26,114 nucleotides of DNA, from the NCBI GenBank assembly GCA_035654775.1, contig DASRWB010000064.1, positions 1-26,114 of the forward strand, in the 5' to 3' direction. Shown here piece after piece: positions 1 to 8,297 of the stretch; positions within the stretch are counted from its first letter, which is position 1; each line of letters starts with the position of its first letter. The position numbers and the translations under genes are program-made. Below the pieces are notes generated by a model. That model ran no database searches and was not told the origin of the DNA. It saw only the letters and a list, made by a program, of their open reading frames with translations. The DNA comes from HKST-UBA85 sp035654775. Lineage in GTDB: Bacteria; Bacteroidota; Bacteroidia; Flavobacteriales; Flavobacteriaceae.

Positions 1-1
1 C

Positions 2-259
2 GGAAAAGTCGGCAACGTCGTGGGTGCGCGTTGGAGAGGTAAAAACGTGATGCGTAGTTTACCTCAACGTGGGAACTACACGCCCACTGAAGACCAAATG
101 CTACAACGCGAACGTTTTAAAACGGTTGTAGCCTTTTTAACTCCTATTAAGTATGTGCTGAGCGCATACTTCGGGAAGAAGCAAGGCGACAAGTCTGCCT
201 ACAACTTGGCGACGTCTTACCACCTTATCGGTGGTATTATTGTCTTTTTATCGCTCTAG
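2..259 (+). pseudogene. DUF6266 family protein, truncated remnant (5' end outside window)
   Basis: The frame is open from base 2. It begins GKVGNVVGARWRGKNVMRS and continues through a Thr-Glu-Asp-Gln-rich linker to NLATSYHL. This is the N-terminal signature of DUF6266, a protein family of unknown function found mainly in Bacteroidetes, whose members are usually about 200 residues. Here the similarity stops at SYHL (around base 229) and ten unrelated residues follow before the stop. The true start must lie left of the window; the GTG at 20 is internal to the conserved motif and is not the start. The 3' end overlaps the convergent methyltransferase gene by 23 bases, so the rest of the domain seems to have been replaced or deleted. 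The family call rests on recognised motifs. That it is a non-functional remnant is inference from the missing C-terminal half. Confidence 0.6.
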
Positions 260-1001
260 TGGCGAAGAATGCAGGGAAGTATTTATCAATCGCACTATCG
301 TCGCCCCAGTAATCTTCGTAAAAATCGGTCATTAAAAACCCCGCACTCAACTGTTCGCCAATTTGCGCTGTAAGACTGTGGCCAAACTCCAAGGCTTCCT
401 GATTCTTGATAATATCAGCCAATTTTTCTTTTGATAAAGAGTTCAGGTCTGAATAGGGTTGGGTGTAGATTAATTGAAAAGGATTAACCTTTTGGTCTAA
501 TTGGAAAGAAATAGGGTTCATCAGGCCTGTCATTAATATTCCATTCGTTTTCAAGACCCTGAAACACGCTTTCCAAACGGGTTTTAAGTTATCGACAAAT
601 ACTACAGAGCATGGGTTAAACACTACATCAAAAGACATGTCGGCAAACACTGAGAGGTCTTTCATGTCTCCTTGCACTGTTTTGATATTAAGGTTAAACT
701 CATCACTTAGAGTTCTATCTTGATTTAATTGATTCTCTGAATTGTCAAAAATGGTAACCTCAGCCCCCAAAGCTGCCAGAATAGGTCCTTGTTGTCCGCC
801 TCCGCAGGCTAACCCCAGTATTTTTAATCCTTTTAAATCGGGAAACCAGGAATAAGGAACGGATTTGGTAGGTGTTAAAACTAGGTTCCAAATACCCTTC
901 TTGGCTTTCTCAATATCATCTTTAGTAACGGGAATGGTCCATCGCACATTGTTCTCAACATATCTATCCCAGACGTTTTTATTGTGTTCGGTTATATTCA
1001 T
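237..1001 (-). CDS. Class I SAM-dependent methyltransferase
   Basis: This 254-residue protein has a Rossmann-type methyltransferase core. Motif I is LGLACGGGQ (residues 62-70), the acidic strand-2 end is TIFDNSE (Asp86), the post-II region is QGDM (110-113), and strand 4 is FDVVFNPCSVVF followed by a helix and LKTNGILMTGL. It should transfer a methyl group from S-adenosylmethionine to an unknown acceptor. The N-terminal 55 residues (tryptophan-rich, WDRYVENNVRW) resemble those of small-molecule methyltransferases annotated only as class I. The gene stands alone: its 3' end overlaps the truncated DUF6266 ORF and its upstream side opens into a repeat-like non-coding stretch. The ATG at 1001 is the first start in a frame with a matching N-terminus. 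The substrate cannot be inferred from sequence or neighbours. Confidence 0.85.
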   Translation of the reverse strand: MNITEHNKNVWDRYVENNVRWTIPVTKDDIEKAKKGIWNLVLTPTKSVPYSWFPDLKGLKILGLACGGGQQGPILAALGAEVTIFDNSENQLNQDRTLSDEFNLNIKTVQGDMKDLSVFADMSFDVVFNPCSVVFVDNLKPVWKACFRVLKTNGILMTGLMNPISFQLDQKVNPFQLIYTQPYSDLNSLSKEKLADIIKNQEALEFGHSLTAQIGEQLSAGFLMTDFYEDYWGDDSAIDKYFPAFFATRAIKRQ

Positions 1002-1024
1002 TTAAGTATGGTTTTTTTTTACAC

Positions 1025-1046
1025 TTGGTAACAACATTCGTATATA
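1025..1046 (+). repeat. Left imperfect inverted-repeat end
   Basis: The segment starts TTGGTAACAACATTCGTAT. Reading inward from the other side, 3767-3746 starts TTAGCAACAATAACGTATG. About 14 of the first 19 positions agree, so the two form imperfect inverted repeats about 2.7 kb apart that flank the membrane protein and glycosyltransferase genes. They may be the ends of one transferred unit or two unrelated copies of a dispersed Bacteroidetes repeat. Confidence 0.35.
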
Positions 1047-1160
1047 AGACATTTGCCGGTGTGCTATTGCTGCGCTATGTGGCATGTGCGGTATGCCCTA
1101 ACTCTATTTTTAAACCAATATACTACTTTTGGGCTAAACCCGCACCCTTGCACGCGCTCA

Positions 1161-1178
1161 CTCCCAAAACTTTGGGAG
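1161..1178. repeat. Perfect 8-bp hairpin
   Basis: CTCCCAAA and TTTGGGAG are perfect reverse complements separated by two bases. No T-tract follows on either strand within ten bases, so this is a palindromic element rather than an evident terminator. Confidence 0.5.
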
Positions 1179-1335
1179 CATGGTGTATGTACTGCACGGT
1201 ATCCGGTACTAATTTAACTTTTTTATGTTGATTTAACATAACCAATTAAAAACTATCATGCGCTATATAAGCGCTTTAGTTTAAAAATAATCAGCCACAC
1301 TACTACCCTTTCTCTTGTTATCCCTTACTGCTTGT

Positions 1336-2739
1336 CTAGGGGTTGTGTTCTGTTTTAGCACTTGTTTTTGCTCGTATCTTATTCCATGCTAAACTTCCGT
1401 AAGTGGATAGCAGTATTCCGGTAATCACAAACCCGAATAAACAAAAGGGCATATACCAAACTATAAAATTTAAATGTACGTGCAGGTACGAGTGTCCTTT
1501 AAAAAGGATATGCCAGGATAAAGGCGCCAGTATTGATACCCAAGTAACGGCAATGAAAGGGACTATTTTTGTGGGAATCATAGAATCTATTGTTTTTCTG
1601 GCTAAAAAGCAAAGTATTGACCCTACAAAAAACAAAAGGAAAAGCTTTGCAAAACTGATTGTAAAAAACCCGACCTGTACGGCGTCAAAGGCTTGTGTGA
1701 TTCCAAAGGCTGCACCTTTTAGGTATTTTGACAAGACTTCCAGTTGACCGGCTTCCAGCGATTTGCTGATGGCGGTAGTAAAGGTATACTCACTTTTTGT
1801 AGACCTTTTAAAAAAGCTGTAAAGGATATGATTCAGGCCGCTTTTAAGGCTCGAACTTTCGTACAATGCTATTTGATAAGAAAGCAGCAATACATTTAAA
1901 GTTAAGGCACAAAGTGCTCCGGCTACCAGCGCAGCAAGCCTTTTTAGTGCAAAGAGAAGCTTCCATTTGCCTAAAAAGAAATATAACAATAGCGGAATAC
2001 AGAACATGAGTAATGTGGTTGAAATGTATTCAAATCCGTTAACCCAACATTTAATCCCAAGGCTTAAGGCGGCTATCCAAAATAGCGTAAAAAGCGTTTG
2101 ACTTTCGGGATTGTTTTTTTGGTTAAACTCTTTATTTAAGAAAAACAGCAGGCTTAAAAAGGGTAAATAAAAGGCCCACAACTGCCACCACATGATTCTT
2201 CCAAATACGGTAATCCAGGGAGAGAAAAAGACGAGAATGAGACATACAACTGTGGTGGTAAAATTGAATCTGTTCCACACCCAAAGCAGGAAAAAGCTAA
2301 ATGCGGATGCGGTTAACAGTGCCGTGATTCCTTGAAACAGAAACAGGTTTACCTCAGGGTTAAAAGGGGATACTTGATTTAATATAGAGAAGATCATTCC
2401 CTGACCACCGGGCTGGGTTTTATAAGCTGCGTATTTTGTGTTTTCTATAGTAGCGTTGTTCAAATAGGCTTCATATTGATAGGAAACCTCGTCCGTACCG
2501 TTTGCTTCAGGTAGCACTCTTCCTGTTAATCCGCCACCTGCTATAATTCCCTGATGCTCACTGTATAGCAATCTTCCAATGACTAAACTCTCGCTTGATT
2601 TAGAAAAATCAGCAAACCAATCTTGATACACCACCTTGTACCTATTTGTATGGAAACTGCCGGAGAGCAATACCACCGAAAGACAAAAGAAAATAAAACG
2701 GTTTACCTTTCTTTTTTTTAAATACAACATCCTATTCAT
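1336..2739 (-). CDS. Polytopic inner-membrane protein, possible GT-C-like glycosyltransferase or envelope-glycan protein
   Basis: This 467-residue protein has one N-terminal hydrophobic segment (about 14-28) and then a polar loop of roughly 100 residues with a Gly-rich patch (IIAGGGLTGRV). About eight to nine further membrane spans follow, with a late extracytoplasmic-looking segment rich in His (HSYLHVHLN). The layout of TM1, large outer loop and many helices is that of GT-C-fold glycosyltransferases, but I do not see a diagnostic catalytic motif, so the function is a guess. The start codon overlaps the stop of the upstream GT2 gene in an ATGA, so the two are translationally coupled and probably act on the same lipid-linked sugar. 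The call as a membrane protein is secure; the enzyme class is not. Confidence 0.75.
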   Translation of the reverse strand: MNRMLYLKKRKVNRFIFFCLSVVLLSGSFHTNRYKVVYQDWFADFSKSSESLVIGRLLYSEHQGIIAGGGLTGRVLPEANGTDEVSYQYEAYLNNATIENTKYAAYKTQPGGQGMIFSILNQVSPFNPEVNLFLFQGITALLTASAFSFFLLWVWNRFNFTTTVVCLILVFFSPWITVFGRIMWWQLWAFYLPFLSLLFFLNKEFNQKNNPESQTLFTLFWIAALSLGIKCWVNGFEYISTTLLMFCIPLLLYFFLGKWKLLFALKRLAALVAGALCALTLNVLLLSYQIALYESSSLKSGLNHILYSFFKRSTKSEYTFTTAISKSLEAGQLEVLSKYLKGAAFGITQAFDAVQVGFFTISFAKLFLLFFVGSILCFLARKTIDSMIPTKIVPFIAVTWVSILAPLSWHILFKGHSYLHVHLNFIVWYMPFCLFGFVITGILLSTYGSLAWNKIRAKTSAKTEHNP

Positions 2740-3662
2740 CTGGCGTGGTACATTTTACGTTTGATGTTCTTTCTGTCTATTTTTAAAATGGAATCCAGTA
2801 TTAGTCCGCAGCAGAAAAAAAGCAATGCACTCAGGGTTAATCCGGTGGCTAAAATGGCACTGGGCACTTTGTATACATAGCCATATTGGAGGTATTCATA
2901 TATGGGCATGGCACCTATAAACAGGGACAACAAGAGCAGAAACAAACTTAAGTACCCAAAAAAGGCCAGCGGTTTATAAAACCGGTATAGGTTGAAGAAT
3001 AAAATGATAATTTTAAGACCATCTCTGTAGGTGTTTAGTTTTGAATAGCTGCCTTCGGGTCTATTTTTATAGTCTACTTGAATTTCTTTAATCCCAACAG
3101 CATAGTTAAGAGCAAACAAGGTTAAATCAGTTTCTAATTCAAAGCCCTTCACCAGAGTGGTATAATTGTGTACAAAACTTTTTGAAAACACTCTGTAACC
3201 ACTCAGTATGTCGTTCAGGTTGGAATTAAATAAATGGTTAATCAGGTTTTTTACCAAATTATTTCCAAAACTGTGAAAAGCTCGGTCATTTTCCTTTTGG
3301 TATGTTCCGTTAGAAATCCTATCTCCAACCACCATATCCAGCTTGTGGTCTACCAATGCTTCAATCATTTTATGGGCATATTCTGCCGGATAGGTATCGT
3401 CTCCATCTACTAACAGGTAGATGTCCGAGTTCACTTCTTGTAAAAGTTTTAAAAACGCATAACCTTTACCTTGCTTTGGTTCTTTTAGTACAATAGCTCC
3501 ATTTTTTTTGGATAGTTCAGCCGTTTTGTCATTTGAATTGTTATCGCATACATAGATTGTTGCTTCAGGAAGTACGCGATAAAAGTCTTTTATCACCTTT
3601 TCGATGGTCTTTTCCTCATTATAACATGGGATTAAAACAGCTACTTGAAAATTTTTACGCAT
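2736..3662 (-). CDS. Family 2 glycosyltransferase, polyprenyl-phosphate sugar type, with C-terminal membrane helices
   Basis: The GT-A nucleotide-sugar fold is clear: VAVLIPCYNEE at the N-terminus, VCDNNSNDKT after strand 2, the metal-binding DGDDTYP (about residues 86-92) and the acceptor region ILSGYRVFSKSF. Two hydrophobic helices end the protein, as in DPM1/GtrB-like enzymes that load a sugar onto undecaprenyl phosphate. An in-frame GTG at 3686 would add eight residues (MILKKQHA), but the ATG at 3662 gives the usual start just before the first strand, so I prefer it. It overlaps the downstream membrane-protein gene by four bases. Together they look like a small module that makes a lipid-linked sugar and transfers it outside the membrane. 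The sugar and final acceptor are unknown. Confidence 0.88.
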   Translation of the reverse strand: MRKNFQVAVLIPCYNEEKTIEKVIKDFYRVLPEATIYVCDNNSNDKTAELSKKNGAIVLKEPKQGKGYAFLKLLQEVNSDIYLLVDGDDTYPAEYAHKMIEALVDHKLDMVVGDRISNGTYQKENDRAFHSFGNNLVKNLINHLFNSNLNDILSGYRVFSKSFVHNYTTLVKGFELETDLTLFALNYAVGIKEIQVDYKNRPEGSYSKLNTYRDGLKIIILFFNLYRFYKPLAFFGYLSLFLLLLSLFIGAMPIYEYLQYGYVYKVPSAILATGLTLSALLFFCCGLILDSILKIDRKNIKRKMYHAR

Positions 3663-3745
3663 CGCATGTTGTTTTTTTAAAATCACCGTAAACTTGTCTA
3701 TATCTCTACTATTCCCCTTCTTGGTGTTTTCTTTATATTGGTTTT

Positions 3746-3767
3746 TGGCATACGTTATTGTTGCTAA
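3746..3767 (-). repeat. Right imperfect inverted-repeat end
   Basis: Read on the minus strand from 3767 it begins TTAGCAACAATAACGTATG, matching the inward reading of the left end at 1025. It lies about 85 bases upstream of the glycosyltransferase start. Confidence 0.35.
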
Positions 3768-3968
3768 CCCACACCCTTTCTTTTTTCAAACCTACAATAA
3801 ACCCGTCAGGCTTCCTTACGGTTTCCCGTAATCGGGCAAAAAAAAATAGTTTGGTTGCTTTTTGCGTACCTGTCCAATAGGGAATAAAAACCCTTTACAC
3901 AAGCGCAAAAACAGGAAAGGATTTTTGTGTTTTTTTAGGGTGTATTTTGAACCAAAAATGCGCTTTAA

Positions 3969-4023
3969 GATACTCCGAAGATAAGCCGTAGATATCCCGT
4001 AGATACTCCGTACATAAGCCGAG
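3969..4023. repeat. Tandem 11-bp repeat, five imperfect copies
   Basis: Consecutive units are GATACTCCGAA, GATAAGCCGTA, GATATCCCGTA, GATACTCCGTA and CATAAGCCGAG. The common frame is GATAnnCCGTA, with variation confined mostly to positions 5-6 and the last three bases. Eleven bases is close to one helical turn, so each copy faces the same side of the DNA. The unit length is not a multiple of three, which argues against coding. Confidence 0.85.
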
Positions 4024-4177
4024 TAACAAAATGACAAAAAAACAGCTCTTTTTCGCCTTAAAAAACAAAGTAAAAAAGAGAAAAAAAAATAGAAAAAATG
4101 GAGAATAGAATCCATCCGGGAAAACATCTTTCCCGAGGCTTCAGGACTGAGGTTCCGTAAAAAGCTAAAACTTAAGC

Positions 4178-6085
4178 CTAAAGAGCATTGTTCCGAATGT
4201 CGTCCACCACTTCGGGGTCCAGCAAGGTAGAGATATCGCCCAGATTGTCAACATCGCGTTCGGCTATTTTCCGAAGGATACGGCGCATAATTTTTCCGCT
4301 TCGGGTTTTGGGCAGGCCTTTGGTGAACTGTATTTTATCCAGTTTGGCAATAGGCCCGATATGCTCTGTAATGATTTGGTTGATTTCCTTGCGCAGGTTG
4401 TCGTGGTCTCGGCTTTCGCCGGTGTCTTTAAGAATTACAAATCCGTACAGGGCGTTTCCTTTTACTTCGTGCGGAAACCCTACAATGGCGCTTTCAGACA
4501 CTGCCGGATGTTCATTAACGGCGTCTTCAATAGGCGCTGTACCCAGGTTGTGCCCGGAAACAATAATCACATCATCTACCCTGCCGGTAATGCGGTAGTA
4601 GCCTACTTCGTCGCGCAGTGCCCCGTCACCGGTGAAATAGGTATTGGGATAGACTGAAAAATAGGTATCCCTGTACCGGTCGTGATTTCCCCAAATGGTA
4701 CGCGCCATACCGGGCCAGGGAAACTTGATGCACAAGCGTCCTTCAACTTGATTTCCTTTGATTTCCTGGCCTTGTTCATCCATTAAAGCAGGTTGTATTC
4801 CTATAAAAGGCAAGGTGGCATAGGTAGGCTTGGTAGGGGTAACAAAAGGTATGGGCGATATCATAATTCCGCCGGTTTCGGTTTGCCACCAGGTATCTAC
4901 TATGGGGCTTTTTTTCTTTCCTATATTGTCGTTATACCAGTGCCAGGCCTCTTCGTTTATAGGTTCGCCTACCGAACCCAGCACTTTAAGGGAAGACAAA
5001 TCGTACTGTTCTACAATTTCAGCGCCCTGCTTTGCCAGTGCCCTGATGGCTGTAGGTGCGGTATAAAACTGGTTTACCCGGTGCTTTTCTATAATGTTCC
5101 AGAAGCGGCCAAAATCGGGATAATGGGGTACGCCTTCAAAAAGAACACTGGTAGCACCGTTGCACAAAGGACCGTAGACAATATAACTGTGACCGGTAAT
5201 CCAGCCAATATCAGCGGTACACCAATAAACATCGGGTTCGCGATACTGAAATACATTCTTAAAGGTATAGGCGGTATATACCATATAGCCTGCCGTGGTA
5301 TGCACCATGCCTTTAGGCTTTCCGGTAGAGCCGGAAGTGTACAAGATAAACAGCGGGTCTTCGGCATCCATGGGTTCAGCTTCGCATTCGTTGTCGGCAG
5401 CCTCAAGCAAGGGCTGCAACCACTGGTCGCGACCTTCTTGCATTTCTATTTCACTGTGAATGCGTTTGGCCACCAGTACGGTTTTTACTCCGGGACAGCT
5501 TTGCAGGGCTTCGTCTACAATGCCTTTGAGGTCTATGGTTTTTTCGCCCCGGTAAGACCCGTCGGCAGTAAGGACCATGGTACAGTTGGAGTCGGTGATA
5601 CGTGTTGCCAAGGCAGTAGCCGAAAATCCGGCAAACACCACAGAATGGATGGCCCCAATACGTGCACAGGCCAAAAGGGCTACGGGCAGTTCGGGAATCA
5701 TGGGCAGATAGATACACACGCGGTCTCCTTTTTTAATGCCTTTGCTTTTCAGCACGTTGGCCATTTGATTTACCCTGTGGTAAAGTTGCTTGTAGGTAAT
5801 GTGCTGGGCTGCTTCTTCGGGATTGTTGGGTTCAAAGAGCAGTGCTGTTTTATGGGCTCGAGTGGTGAGGTGCCTGTCGATACAATTTTCGGTGATATTG
5901 AGTTTGGCCCCTTCAAACCATGCTATTTCGGGAGTGGAGAAATTCCAGCGCAGGGTATGGTTCCATTTTTTACGCCAGAGGAAATGTTCTTCGGCAACTT
6001 CTTCCCAGAAAAGTTCGGGGTTGCGTACCGATTTTCGGTATATCTGAAAGTATTCTTCCAGGGTTTTAATGTGGTAGTTACTCAT
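4178..6085 (-). CDS. acs: Acetyl-CoA synthetase (AMP-forming)
   Basis: At 635 residues this has full length for Acs. It activates acetate with ATP to acetyl-AMP and then forms acetyl-CoA in the cytoplasm. Visible motifs are the ANL-family A3 loop YTSGSTGKPKG (249-259), the acyl-pocket motif TWWQTETGG (398-406), the hinge/CoA region GRVDDVIIVSGHNLG (501-515) and the C-terminal LPKTRSGKIMRR, with the catalytic and regulatory lysine at 598. The CoA-site segment reads SGHNLGTAPIED where the enterobacterial enzyme has SGHRLGTAEIE; this may be a lineage-typical variant. It is the last of three minus-strand genes (phoH, purC, acs), 60 bases after purC, and may share their transcript. A long plus-strand ORF across it is a shadow. 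Confidence 0.96.
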   Translation of the reverse strand: MSNYHIKTLEEYFQIYRKSVRNPELFWEEVAEEHFLWRKKWNHTLRWNFSTPEIAWFEGAKLNITENCIDRHLTTRAHKTALLFEPNNPEEAAQHITYKQLYHRVNQMANVLKSKGIKKGDRVCIYLPMIPELPVALLACARIGAIHSVVFAGFSATALATRITDSNCTMVLTADGSYRGEKTIDLKGIVDEALQSCPGVKTVLVAKRIHSEIEMQEGRDQWLQPLLEAADNECEAEPMDAEDPLFILYTSGSTGKPKGMVHTTAGYMVYTAYTFKNVFQYREPDVYWCTADIGWITGHSYIVYGPLCNGATSVLFEGVPHYPDFGRFWNIIEKHRVNQFYTAPTAIRALAKQGAEIVEQYDLSSLKVLGSVGEPINEEAWHWYNDNIGKKKSPIVDTWWQTETGGIMISPIPFVTPTKPTYATLPFIGIQPALMDEQGQEIKGNQVEGRLCIKFPWPGMARTIWGNHDRYRDTYFSVYPNTYFTGDGALRDEVGYYRITGRVDDVIIVSGHNLGTAPIEDAVNEHPAVSESAIVGFPHEVKGNALYGFVILKDTGESRDHDNLRKEINQIITEHIGPIAKLDKIQFTKGLPKTRSGKIMRRILRKIAERDVDNLGDISTLLDPEVVDDIRNNAL

Positions 6086-6145
6086 GGGTTTAAAATTAGT
6101 GCCTTAAGGTACTAAATTATCCCACAATTGAAAAGCAGAAAAAAA

Positions 6146-7102
6146 CTAGGTGTTTTGTTCCAGGTAGTGCATTACGTTTTGGTGTATCCGTTGGTGAATT
6201 GCTGAAATATCGGCTTTTACAAAGGGTTCACCGGTAATGTTTTCATAGAGTTCGATATAGCGTTCGCTAACGGTGGTGATGTATTCGTCGCTCATTTCGG
6301 GCAGGGTTTGTCCTTGCAATCCCTGAAAGTTATGGGCTATAAGCCACTGGCGAACAAACTCTTTGGAGAGTTGTTTTTGAGGTTCGCCCATTTGCTGACG
6401 CTCGTTGTAACCTTCAGCATAAAAATAACGCGAAGAATCGGGCGTGTGTATTTCATCAATAAGAACAATTTTACCGTCTTGTGTTTTTCCAAATTCGTAC
6501 TTGGTATCAACTAATATCAATCCGCGTTGCGCAGCTATTTCGGTGCCGCGTTGAAAAAGCTTACGGGTGTAGTCTTCCAGTATGGTATATTCTTCTTCAG
6601 AAACGATACCCCGCGATATAATAGCTTCGCGCGAAATGTCTTCATCATGGTTTCCTTGCTCAGCTTTAGTAGCGGGTGTAATGATGGGTTCGGGGAACTT
6701 GTCGTTTTCTTTCATCCCGTTGGGCATAGCTACCCCACACAGGGTACGTTTTCCTTTATTGTATTCTCTGGCGGCGTGCCCGGAGAGGTATCCGCGAATC
6801 ACCATTTCAACTTTAAAGGGTTCACACAGGTGGCCCACAGCTACATTGGGGTCGGGTGTGGCGATAAGCCAGTTTGGGACAAGGTCTTGTGTGGCTTTCA
6901 TCATTTTGGTGGCAATTTGATTTAGGATTTGCCCTTTGTATGGAATGCCTTTGGGCATAACCACGTCAAAGGCAGAAAGGCGGTCGGTAGCCACCATAAC
7001 CAGCAGGCGGTTGTCGATATTGTAGACTTCTCTTACTTTTCCGCGGTAATGGCTTACTTGTTTTGGGAAATGGAAATGGGTATGCGTAAGGGCTTGTGCC
7101 AT
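6146..7102 (-). CDS. purC: Phosphoribosylaminoimidazole-succinocarboxamide synthase
   Basis: SAICAR synthetase joins aspartate to CAIR using ATP in de novo purine synthesis. The 318-residue protein carries the family signatures YRGKVREVY (nucleotide loop), VATDRLSAFDVVMP, IRGYLSGHAAREY, LVDTKYEFG and DEIHTPDSSRYF. It is longer than the enterobacterial enzyme (about 240) and resembles the yeast-type long form used in Bacteroidetes. The ATG at 7102 lies 34 bases after the phoH stop, so co-transcription from the phoH promoter is likely. No PurR-like operator is visible in the short gap. Confidence 0.97.
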   Translation of the reverse strand: MAQALTHTHFHFPKQVSHYRGKVREVYNIDNRLLVMVATDRLSAFDVVMPKGIPYKGQILNQIATKMMKATQDLVPNWLIATPDPNVAVGHLCEPFKVEMVIRGYLSGHAAREYNKGKRTLCGVAMPNGMKENDKFPEPIITPATKAEQGNHDEDISREAIISRGIVSEEEYTILEDYTRKLFQRGTEIAAQRGLILVDTKYEFGKTQDGKIVLIDEIHTPDSSRYFYAEGYNERQQMGEPQKQLSKEFVRQWLIAHNFQGLQGQTLPEMSDEYITTVSERYIELYENITGEPFVKADISAIHQRIHQNVMHYLEQNT

Positions 7103-7136
7103 GTTTTTTGTGCTTTTGGGACGGTTTGGTTTTTAG

Positions 7137-8090
7137 TTATTCTCGGTTTTCAATGCTTTTATAGGCGGCAATAATCTTTTTTACGAGTTTATGGCGGATA
7201 ACGTCTTTATCGTCCAGAAATACAATACCTACGCCTTCAACGTCTTTCAGAATAAGCAAGGCTTCTTTGAGTCCGGAGATGGTTCTTCTGGGTAAATCAA
7301 CCTGTCCGGGGTCGCCGGTAAGGAGGAACTTGGCGTTTTTCCCCATTCGGGTAAGGAACATTTTCATTTGGTTGTGCGTGGTGTTTTGCCCTTCATCCAG
7401 AATCACAAAGGCGTGGTCTAGGGTTCGGCCGCGCATAAACGCTAAGGGTGCAATCTGTATGGTGCCGTTTTCAATGTAATTGGCGAGTTTTTCGGCAGGT
7501 ATCATATCGCGCAGGGCATCGTAAAGCGGCTGCATGTAGGGGTCGAGCTTTTCTTTTAAATCGCCGGGAAGGAAGCCCAGGTTTTCACCGGCTTCTACCG
7601 CGGGACGGGTAAGGATAATGCGTTTTACTTCTTTGTTTTTCAAGGCTCTTACCGCCAGTGCAACACCGGTATAGGTTTTTCCGGTACCGGCGGGACCAAT
7701 GGCAAATACCATGTCGTTATGCTTGATACTTTCTACCAGTTTACGCTGGTTAGGGGTTTCGGCTTTCACCATTCTGCCACCTACACCATGTACAATAACT
7801 TCGCCGCTTTCTGCAGAGGTTTTGTATTCGTCGGCGGTGTGACTGCTGAGTACGCGTTCAATGGCGTTTTCGTCAAGTTTGTTGTAATCGCCAAAATGCT
7901 TGATGAGCCGGGTAAGTTTTCGGTCAAATTCTTCGAGCATTTCTTCATCTCCATAGGCGGTAATTTTATTGCCTCGGGCTACAATTTTCAGCTTTGGGAA
8001 ATGGGTTTTAATAAGTTGGATATTTCTGTTTTGGGCGCCAAAAAACTCTTTTGGAGTAATCTCTTCGAGTTCAAAAATAAGTTCGTTCAA
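7137..8090 (-). CDS. PhoH family ATPase (PhoH-like)
   Basis: The 317-residue protein has an N-terminal KH-like region (about 20-75), a Walker A motif GPAGTGKT (132-139), the TRPAVEAGENLGFLPGD element (161-177), and a Walker B VILDEGQNTT (229-238) followed by FLLTGDPGQVDLP. This is the YbeZ/PhoH-like class, cytoplasmic ATPases that work with the ribosome-linked RNase YbeY and are implicated in RNA metabolism. It is the first gene of the minus-strand row phoH-purC-acs and is divergent from the DUF62-gldFG unit across a 207-bp intergenic region. Confidence 0.95.
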   Translation of the reverse strand: MNELIFELEEITPKEFFGAQNRNIQLIKTHFPKLKIVARGNKITAYGDEEMLEEFDRKLTRLIKHFGDYNKLDENAIERVLSSHTADEYKTSAESGEVIVHGVGGRMVKAETPNQRKLVESIKHNDMVFAIGPAGTGKTYTGVALAVRALKNKEVKRIILTRPAVEAGENLGFLPGDLKEKLDPYMQPLYDALRDMIPAEKLANYIENGTIQIAPLAFMRGRTLDHAFVILDEGQNTTHNQMKMFLTRMGKNAKFLLTGDPGQVDLPRRTISGLKEALLILKDVEGVGIVFLDDKDVIRHKLVKKIIAAYKSIENRE

Positions 8091-8297
8091 AAGCTACACG
8101 ATTTAGTTTACATTAATCTCTTAAGTTTTATTAGTTTTGTGGGAACTAAACAATACATTTGTTCGTTATTAATACAAATTTAACTGAAAAATACTAAATC
8201 CGGTTTGCACTTTTTAAAGAAAAACGCACGAGTTTTCAACAAGTATGGGTGCATTCCTTTTTTTTGAGATATAACATCAAACCCGTAACTAAACTAC

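Larger units (their letters stand above)
1002..1335. other. Gene-free 334-bp stretch with short hairpins
   Basis: I see no credible gene here. The one 68-codon frame (TTG start at 1025) has no recognisable domain and begins inside an inverted-repeat end. Three short inverted repeats are visible: CTCCCAAA-AC-TTTGGGAG (1161-1178), ATGTT-GATTT-AACAT (1225-1239) and GCGCT-ATATA-AGCGC (1260-1274). None is followed by a convincing T-run, so they are not clear terminators. The sequence looks like degraded intergenic repeat DNA of the sort common in Flavobacteriia. Confidence 0.5.
3663..4177. other. Gene-free, A-rich 515-bp stretch with tandem repeats and hairpins
   Basis: No credible gene. A 103-codon minus-strand frame (3816-4127) is low-complexity Phe/Leu/Lys/Arg and is produced by A-runs and the 11-bp tandem repeat, so I reject it. 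The stretch contains the right inverted-repeat end (3746-3767), a hairpin TTACGG-TTTC-CCGTAA (3816-3831; GAAA loop on the minus strand), the five-copy 11-bp array (3969-4023), A-runs around 4030-4100, and a CGGGAAA-ACATC-TTTCCCG hairpin (4117-4135) about 40 bases beyond the acs stop. The last could help end the acs transcript but lacks a close T-run. Confidence 0.55.

Noticed and set aside
1025..1231. 68-codon ORF with a TTG start
   Set aside because: It begins within an inverted-repeat end, has no recognisable domain, and spans a hairpin; more likely degraded repeat DNA.
1403..1747. 114-codon plus-strand ORF
   Set aside because: Fully antisense to the clearly hydrophobic membrane-protein gene and without domain features.
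3969..4023. CRISPR array
   Set aside because: Units are 11 bp with no spacers and no cas genes nearby; this is a simple tandem repeat.
3816..4127. 103-codon minus-strand ORF in the A-rich stretch
   Set aside because: Low-complexity Phe/Leu/Lys/Arg sequence created by A-runs and the 11-bp tandem repeat; no domain and no promoter.
4793..6115. 440-codon plus-strand ORF antisense to acs
   Set aside because: It is a shadow of the acs reading frame: acs has all family motifs across the same bases, and the antisense product shows no domain.
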